From: Chloroflexi bacterium bin125
GTDB taxonomy: Bacteria > Chloroflexota > Dehalococcoidia > Bin125
Length of the DNA: 64,000 nucleotides
NCBI GenBank assembly: GCA_002239025.1
Contig: MPNM01000007.1
Span: 62,001-126,000 of the forward strand
Direction: 5' to 3'
Each line of letters starts with the position of its first letter. Within the stretch, counting starts at the first letter, position 1. Both the position numbers and the translations under genes were made by a program. The notes beneath the pieces were generated by a model. That model had not been told where the DNA came from, searched no databases, and worked only from the letters and a program-made list of their open reading frames with translations. Below, piece by piece: positions 59,637 through 64,000 of the stretch.

Positions 59637-61727
59637 TTAGACGGAGAGCGCGTCGGCGACGTCGGCGAGGCCAATCGACTCGAGCTTTTCACGGCTCGGG
59701 AGGCAGGTCTCGGTGTCCCAGTCGCAGGCCTTGAGGAAGTCGGTCTCGAGGGTCTCGATGTCGAGGATGACATCGGCCAACGGGCCGGTCTTCTGCACGG
59801 TGCCTTCGCCACCCCAGAGACGCGGCGGGGCGAAGCGCTGGCGGGGGTTGTCACCTTCGCGGACGGTGAAGGCCATGCGCAGGTTGGAGATGCGCTCTCC
59901 AGCTTGCTGCAGGTCTTCGCCGGTCAGGTCCCAACCGGTGACCGCGTTGATCCACTGCGGGAATCGGTCGGTCGGAGCGGCCATCATGATGAACTGACAC
60001 ATGCCGGTCGAGTTCGAGATGTGCATGTACTCCGAGGCACCCTTGTGGTGCTCGCCGCGGTTCTCGTAGTCCTTGAAGTCGCGCGGCGCGGCCGGGTACT
60101 CGGGGCCGCCGTAGCGGGAGTTGCCCTCGTACTGGGTGTGCCGGGCCGGGGTCGGGTCGAGCTTGTAGGTCGTCCAGTACTCCGGCTGCAGCTTCGAGTC
60201 GTGCATCGGCAGTTCCTGGCCACCGACGTCGGTGCGGAACTCCTGCGCGCGGCTGTCGCCGTTCTTGGCGTCGATTTGCTCGGCAGCAACCTTCATACCA
60301 TCGGCGAGCAGGTCGCCGAAGCCTTCGCGCTTGCCGATCAGGTGCAGCATCTGCATGATGCCGTCGTCGTTGCTCCAGGTGAGCTCGACGCCGCCGGTGT
60401 CCTCGAGGTCGATCAGGCCGTTCTCGAAGCACTCGATCGCGAACGAGATCGTGGTGCCGGCGCCGATCGTGTCGAGGCCGTACTCGTTGCACCAGTGGTT
60501 GGCAGCCTGCAGCATGTCGAGGTTGGCCGACAGGTTCATCGTGCCGAACGAGGCCATCGTCTCGTACTCGGCGCGGTGGGTGTTGATCGGGTACTTGAAG
60601 ACGCCGCTCTCGTGCTCAGTCTCGGCGAGGCCGGGCTCGGGGGTGCCGAAGGGTGACTCGATCGACTCTGCGCCACAGGCCATCGGGCAACGCCAGCAGC
60701 CGTAGCTCTTGGCCGACTTCGGGCGCAGCTCGCCGCTGCTGGTCTTGCGCATGGCGACCGGGCCCTGGTCGGTCATCTGGATCTCGTCGTAGTTGTGCGT
60801 CATCCGCGTCGCGTTGACGACTGGTCCTTGGACCGGGTCGACGTTCGGGAAGACATCCACGCCAACGCCGCCCCAGTTGCGCACCGGGGAGTCTCCGTTG
60901 TGGGCGGAACCGGCGGTGATTCCAGTGGTGCCGAAGGTGGCGAAGAAGTCGCGCAGCGGCGCGATGAACTCGTCACGCGACTGGCGGGCCAGCGCACGGA
61001 TGTCGGTGTCTTGCGAGAGCATGTTCTCGCGCGGCGCGCCCTTGACCACGACGGCCTTGACCTTCTTCGAGCCCATCACCGCGCCGACGCCCGAGCGGGC
61101 GGCCAGACGGCCATGCTCGTTGCAGATCCCGGCGAGGTAGGAGAGCTGCTCACCGGACGGACCGATGCAGGCCACAGAGGCCTTCTTACCGTACTTCTCC
61201 TTGAAGGCGTTCTCAACCTCGATCGCGCCCATGCCCCAGTACTCCGAGGCGTCCTCGATCGAGACGTCGTCGCCGTCGATCAGGACGTAGACGGGGCTGT
61301 CGGCCTGGCCGTAGAAGAGGATGCCGTCCCAGCCGGCGAACTTCAGATAGGGACCGAAGTCGCCGCCACAGTTGGCGTCGCCCCAGCCACCGGTCGAGGG
61401 TGACTTGCAAACCGCCTGGAAGCGGTTGCCGAAAATCGGCGTGCCGGTCAGCAGACCGGGAAGCAGGCCGAGGACGTTGTCCGGGCCCATCGGGTCGGCA
61501 CCGGCGGGGATGCGGTCAAACAGCAGGCGAGCGCCGATGCCGTAACCACCGAGGTAATCCTTGTACATCTGCTCGGGAATGTCTTCGCGCTCGACGTTGC
61601 CATCGCCCAGGTGGACGTTGACGATCTTGCCGTTATAGGCGACTTCGCTGGGGCTCCATTCCTTATCGGCAAACGGGTCAGCCGCTTCGGCTGCTTCGGC
61701 GTTTTCCGCGCCCGGAACATTGGCCAT
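59637..61727 (-). CDS. Aldehyde:ferredoxin oxidoreductase-family tungsten/molybdenum enzyme
   Basis: A 696-residue AOR-family protein. The N-terminal pterin-binding domain shows YLGGYGIGARLLFDRIP, FQAVCKSPSTGGWGDANCGG and ARSGVGAVMGSKKVKAVVV. The 4Fe-4S ligands are Cys344, Cys347, Cys351 (GCWRCPMACG) and probably Cys668 (KACDW). The family oxidises aldehydes to acids with ferredoxin at a bis-pterin W or Mo site in the cytoplasm. It is longer than archaeal AOR (about 605), with an added acidic N-terminus and loops around 500-560. No ferredoxin or cofactor gene is adjacent. It is single-gene by its own terminator and divergent upstream region. Confidence 0.88.
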   Translation of the reverse strand: MANVPGAENAEAAEAADPFADKEWSPSEVAYNGKIVNVHLGDGNVEREDIPEQMYKDYLGGYGIGARLLFDRIPAGADPMGPDNVLGLLPGLLTGTPIFGNRFQAVCKSPSTGGWGDANCGGDFGPYLKFAGWDGILFYGQADSPVYVLIDGDDVSIEDASEYWGMGAIEVENAFKEKYGKKASVACIGPSGEQLSYLAGICNEHGRLAARSGVGAVMGSKKVKAVVVKGAPRENMLSQDTDIRALARQSRDEFIAPLRDFFATFGTTGITAGSAHNGDSPVRNWGGVGVDVFPNVDPVQGPVVNATRMTHNYDEIQMTDQGPVAMRKTSSGELRPKSAKSYGCWRCPMACGAESIESPFGTPEPGLAETEHESGVFKYPINTHRAEYETMASFGTMNLSANLDMLQAANHWCNEYGLDTIGAGTTISFAIECFENGLIDLEDTGGVELTWSNDDGIMQMLHLIGKREGFGDLLADGMKVAAEQIDAKNGDSRAQEFRTDVGGQELPMHDSKLQPEYWTTYKLDPTPARHTQYEGNSRYGGPEYPAAPRDFKDYENRGEHHKGASEYMHISNSTGMCQFIMMAAPTDRFPQWINAVTGWDLTGEDLQQAGERISNLRMAFTVREGDNPRQRFAPPRLWGGEGTVQKTGPLADVILDIETLETDFLKACDWDTETCLPSREKLESIGLADVADALSV

Positions 61728-62037
61728 GGGTCACTTCCTTCTTCAGAACTGCTCTGCACTCACACGTTTGGCGTCTCCCTGAGGAGACGAAGCCTCCCAC
61801 CACGGGCAGTCGCCGACAGCACACGCCGCGACGACTAGATGAAAAGCCTTACCCAGAGTAGCGACTCCACACTCTGAGCGCTACGTAACAGAGACAGGCC
61901 TCCAACGCTGATGGGAACACACCGTCCAGTTATTTCGCGTAGCACGAACTGTTTTTCCGACTTAGCCTGTGCCCTGGTTGGAGCGGGAGCGCGGGTGCGA
62001 CTGCAGCGCGACACAAGCGCCAGACGAATATTGGGGC
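61728..62037. promoter_or_regulatory. Divergent intergenic region between AOR and MFS genes
   Basis: 310 bases with no gene. A 7-base hairpin (CGTCTCC 61772-61778, GGAGACG 61783-61789) lies about 45 bases before the AOR start codon, in its untranslated leader. The region must hold promoters for both directions; I cannot assign hexamers with confidence. It does not show the layout of a molybdenum-cofactor riboswitch. Confidence 0.4.
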
Positions 62038-63432
62038 ATGAGACAGTTCAGACAAACGTTCGCGGCGTTCGTCGTGCGCGACTTCCGTTACATGTGGGGT
62101 GGCTCGCTGCTGTCTGTGACGGCGTTCATGACGTCGTTCTCGCTGATTCCTTCTGTCGCATATGAGCTGACCGGCAGCTACACCGCGGCCGGGATCGCGA
62201 TGCTGGGCTCGGGGATCTCCCAGACCCTGCTGGGACCGATCGGCGGCGTGATCGCCGATCGCTATCGCAAGAAACCGCTCGTCGTGGTCGGGCAAGCGAT
62301 GCCCGGCGTCCTGCTCGGTGCGCTGGGCACCTTGATCGTCACTGACCTGATTTCCATTCCGCTGCTCGTCCTGGCGACGTTGGTGATGGGCGCGGGATTC
62401 TCACTGATGGGTCCAGCCCGCCAGGCGTGGACTGGCTTCATCGTGCCGCGACGGCTGCTAGCCAACGCCGTGGCGCTGCAGCAGATGTCGATGAACACCG
62501 GCCAGGTACTGGGACCGACGCTGATCGCCCTGTTCGGGCTGTTCATGACGCTCGAGGGCGCGAACACCGGCATTCTTTTCCTGCTCGTCGCCTCGTTCTT
62601 CGCGATCGTCGTGCCGATGACGGCGTCGATCCGCACCGAAGGGCCAGCCACGCCGGTAGACCAACGCCGTGCCATGCGAGTTGAACTGGCCGAGGGCTTC
62701 CGTTACTTGCGCAGCAATCCGCGTCTGCGCATCCTCTGGTTCTATTTCCTCCTGATTGTGGCCTGTGGCTGGGGATTTCAGACGCTACTGCCCGGCGTCC
62801 TGGCCCAGGAGTTTGGTCGCGCGCCGACCGATGTCGGTCCGACATTCTTGATCTTTGGTGTGTCGTCGCTGGTGATCAACATCATGCTGGCCGGCGCTGT
62901 TTCAGGCCGCTGGGCCTGGCCGTTGCTGTTGATCATGGGTGTGGTGATGGCGGTTGGGTTCTGGCTCGTGGCGCTCGCGCCGAGCTACGGCATGTTCCTG
63001 ATCCTGGGTGCATTCATTGGCGCCGGTCGATCGGGCACGATGCTGGTCAACCAATCGTTGATGATGGGCAACACCAAACCCGCCTATTTTGGCCGGGTGA
63101 TGTCGTTCGCGATGATGGCGTTCGGTTTCCAGGCGTTGTTCGGTCCTGTCTGGGGTGGAATCGCCGACGCGATCGGTGGTCCGCAAACAATGGCGCTGAT
63201 CGGCGTGATCGCGGCCGGCGCCACTGTTGTGATGTTGATTGGCTGGCTGCGAACTCGGAATCTGCCACTGGAAGCGGGCACGGCTGCGGCCAGTATGGGT
63301 CGCCGAATGGGAGTATCAGTGCAACGACCGGCGACATCCGGTTCAGCGAATGGCGTCGAATCAGAGCAACCGGCGTTTGCCGCACAGCTCGCGCCCGTTG
63401 CGCTCATGGACCCTCAGAAGGCGCGGTCATGA
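62038..63432 (+). CDS. MFS transporter, copy 1
   Basis: A 464-residue membrane protein with about 12 hydrophobic segments. GGVIADRYRKKPLVVVGQ after the second helix is the MFS loop motif, and MGPARQAWTGFIVPRRLLANAVAL is characteristic of the enterobactin exporter/MFS_3 group. A Pro/Ala-rich cytoplasmic tail of about 60 residues ends the protein. ATG 62038 is preferred to the frame start at 61969, which adds a Cys-rich, unlikely leader. It overlaps the next gene by four bases (ATGA). Likely an exporter of small molecules; substrate unknown. Confidence 0.87.
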   Translation: MRQFRQTFAAFVVRDFRYMWGGSLLSVTAFMTSFSLIPSVAYELTGSYTAAGIAMLGSGISQTLLGPIGGVIADRYRKKPLVVVGQAMPGVLLGALGTLIVTDLISIPLLVLATLVMGAGFSLMGPARQAWTGFIVPRRLLANAVALQQMSMNTGQVLGPTLIALFGLFMTLEGANTGILFLLVASFFAIVVPMTASIRTEGPATPVDQRRAMRVELAEGFRYLRSNPRLRILWFYFLLIVACGWGFQTLLPGVLAQEFGRAPTDVGPTFLIFGVSSLVINIMLAGAVSGRWAWPLLLIMGVVMAVGFWLVALAPSYGMFLILGAFIGAGRSGTMLVNQSLMMGNTKPAYFGRVMSFAMMAFGFQALFGPVWGGIADAIGGPQTMALIGVIAAGATVVMLIGWLRTRNLPLEAGTAAASMGRRMGVSVQRPATSGSANGVESEQPAFAAQLAPVALMDPQKARS

Positions 63433-64000
63433 GTCGGCAGGCTGGTCGCGTGGGCCGGACGTTCGAGTCGTTCGGGCACCGCAACTATCGATTGCTCTGG
63501 ACCGGGTCTCTGCTCTCGACCACGGCGTTCATGACGACGTTTCTGTTGGTGCCGGTCGTGGCATACGAGATCACCGGGTCGTACACAGCTTCCGGGATCG
63601 CGCTGACGGGTTCCGGGATCTCGATGTTCTTTCTTGGTCCGTTTGGTGGTGTGATCGCCGATCGCTATGCGAAGAAGCCGTTGGTGCTGATCGGGCAGAT
63701 TTTCCCGACGTTGCTGATCGTGATCACCGGATTCCTGATCGTCACCGGTGTGATCACAGTCTGGATGCTGTTCCTCTCGACACTGCTAATGGGGTTCGGA
63801 TTCGCGCTGATGGGACCGGCGCGCCAGGCCTGGCTGGGCGAGCTAGTGCCTCGGCGACTGCTCGCCAACGGCGTCGCCTTGCAACAGATGTCGCAGAACA
63901 TGGCCCGCGTCTTCGGGCCGATGCTGGTCGCAGTGCTGCTGGCCGCGTTCGCCTTCAGCACCGGCTACCTCTACTTGATCGTCGCCAGCTTCTTCCTGAT
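63429..64000 (+). CDS. MFS transporter, copy 2 (cut by window edge)
   Basis: At least 190 residues, open to the end of the window. It starts at ATG 63429 inside the stop of copy 1 and follows the same sequence pattern: SLLSTTAFMTTFLLVPVVAY, GGVIADRYAKKPLVLIGQ and MGPARQAWLGELVPRRLLAN. It is a tandem paralogue of the preceding gene, possibly forming a heteromeric or specialised pair. The C-terminal half lies outside the window. Confidence 0.87.
   Translation, partial: MSRQAGRVGRTFESFGHRNYRLLWTGSLLSTTAFMTTFLLVPVVAYEITGSYTASGIALTGSGISMFFLGPFGGVIADRYAKKPLVLIGQIFPTLLIVITGFLIVTGVITVWMLFLSTLLMGFGFALMGPARQAWLGELVPRRLLANGVALQQMSQNMARVFGPMLVAVLLAAFAFSTGYLYLIVASFFL

Noticed and set aside
61728-61800. 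Molybdenum-cofactor riboswitch upstream of the AOR gene
   Set aside because: Only a 7-base hairpin is visible; the long multi-stem layout expected of that RNA is not found.
1-64000. tRNA, rRNA, insertion sequence or prophage genes
   Set aside because: I found no cloverleaf-like sequence, rRNA segment, transposase (DDE/HUH) or integrase motif on either strand.

Overview
The window is GC-rich, densely packed chromosomal DNA, probably from an uncultured free-living or host-associated bacterium. The gene inventory resembles marine SAR202-type Chloroflexota: several enolase-superfamily paralogues, family III CoA-transferases, many short-chain dehydrogenases (SDRs), DppBC-type importers with Tat-lipoprotein binding proteins, cytoplasmic sulfatases and an aldehyde:ferredoxin oxidoreductase. 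That assignment is an inference from gene content; no rRNA, ribosomal protein or other marker gene lies in the window. I see no tRNA, rRNA, CRISPR array, transposase or phage gene.

Layout. 1-9.8 kb: catabolic enzymes (SDRs, a UroD-like protein, a hydrolase-cyclase fusion, a thioesterase, two DinB-like proteins, a haloalkane dehalogenase, VOC, nitroreductase and MaoC proteins) with one vapBC pair. 10-15.5 kb: enolase-superfamily gene plus importer 1. 15.5-26.4 kb: NCS2 permease with a C-terminal extension, a decayed SDR, a D-aminoacylase-type amidohydrolase, hicB with a broken hicA, two more enolase-superfamily genes and a double CoA-transferase. 26.5-30.4 kb: importer 2. 30.4-32.9 kb: PaREP1/HEPN-like protein, a CoA-transferase and a fused MNT-HEPN protein. 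32.9-38.6 kb: sulfatase, formylglycine-generating enzyme, sulfatase. 38.9-47.8 kb: quinone-oxidoreductase-like protein and importers 3 and 4. 47.9-55.6 kb: a defence and toxin-antitoxin island (frameshifted vapC with its antitoxin, higBA, three unrecognised overlapping genes, a methyltransferase-nuclease fusion, then a flavin halogenase and a BrnT-like pair). 55.6-64 kb: hydrolase, SDR, peroxiredoxin, small membrane proteins, aldehyde:ferredoxin oxidoreductase and two tandem MFS transporters.

How it fits together. The common theme is scavenging and breakdown of diverse organic solutes. Four binding-protein/permease sets, all lacking an ATPase gene here, share the same signal-peptide design, a glutamine-rich tether and a matching promoter (TTGCAA or TTGACA, 17 bases, CATACT). 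Two of the four sit beside enolase-superfamily dehydratase or racemase candidates, suggesting uptake of sugar acids or related compounds followed by intracellular conversion. Sulfatases with their own activating enzyme suggest desulfation of imported sulfate esters in the cytoplasm. GC-rich palindromic repeats lie in most of the larger intergenic gaps, and in two places their sequence runs into the 5' end of a reading frame.
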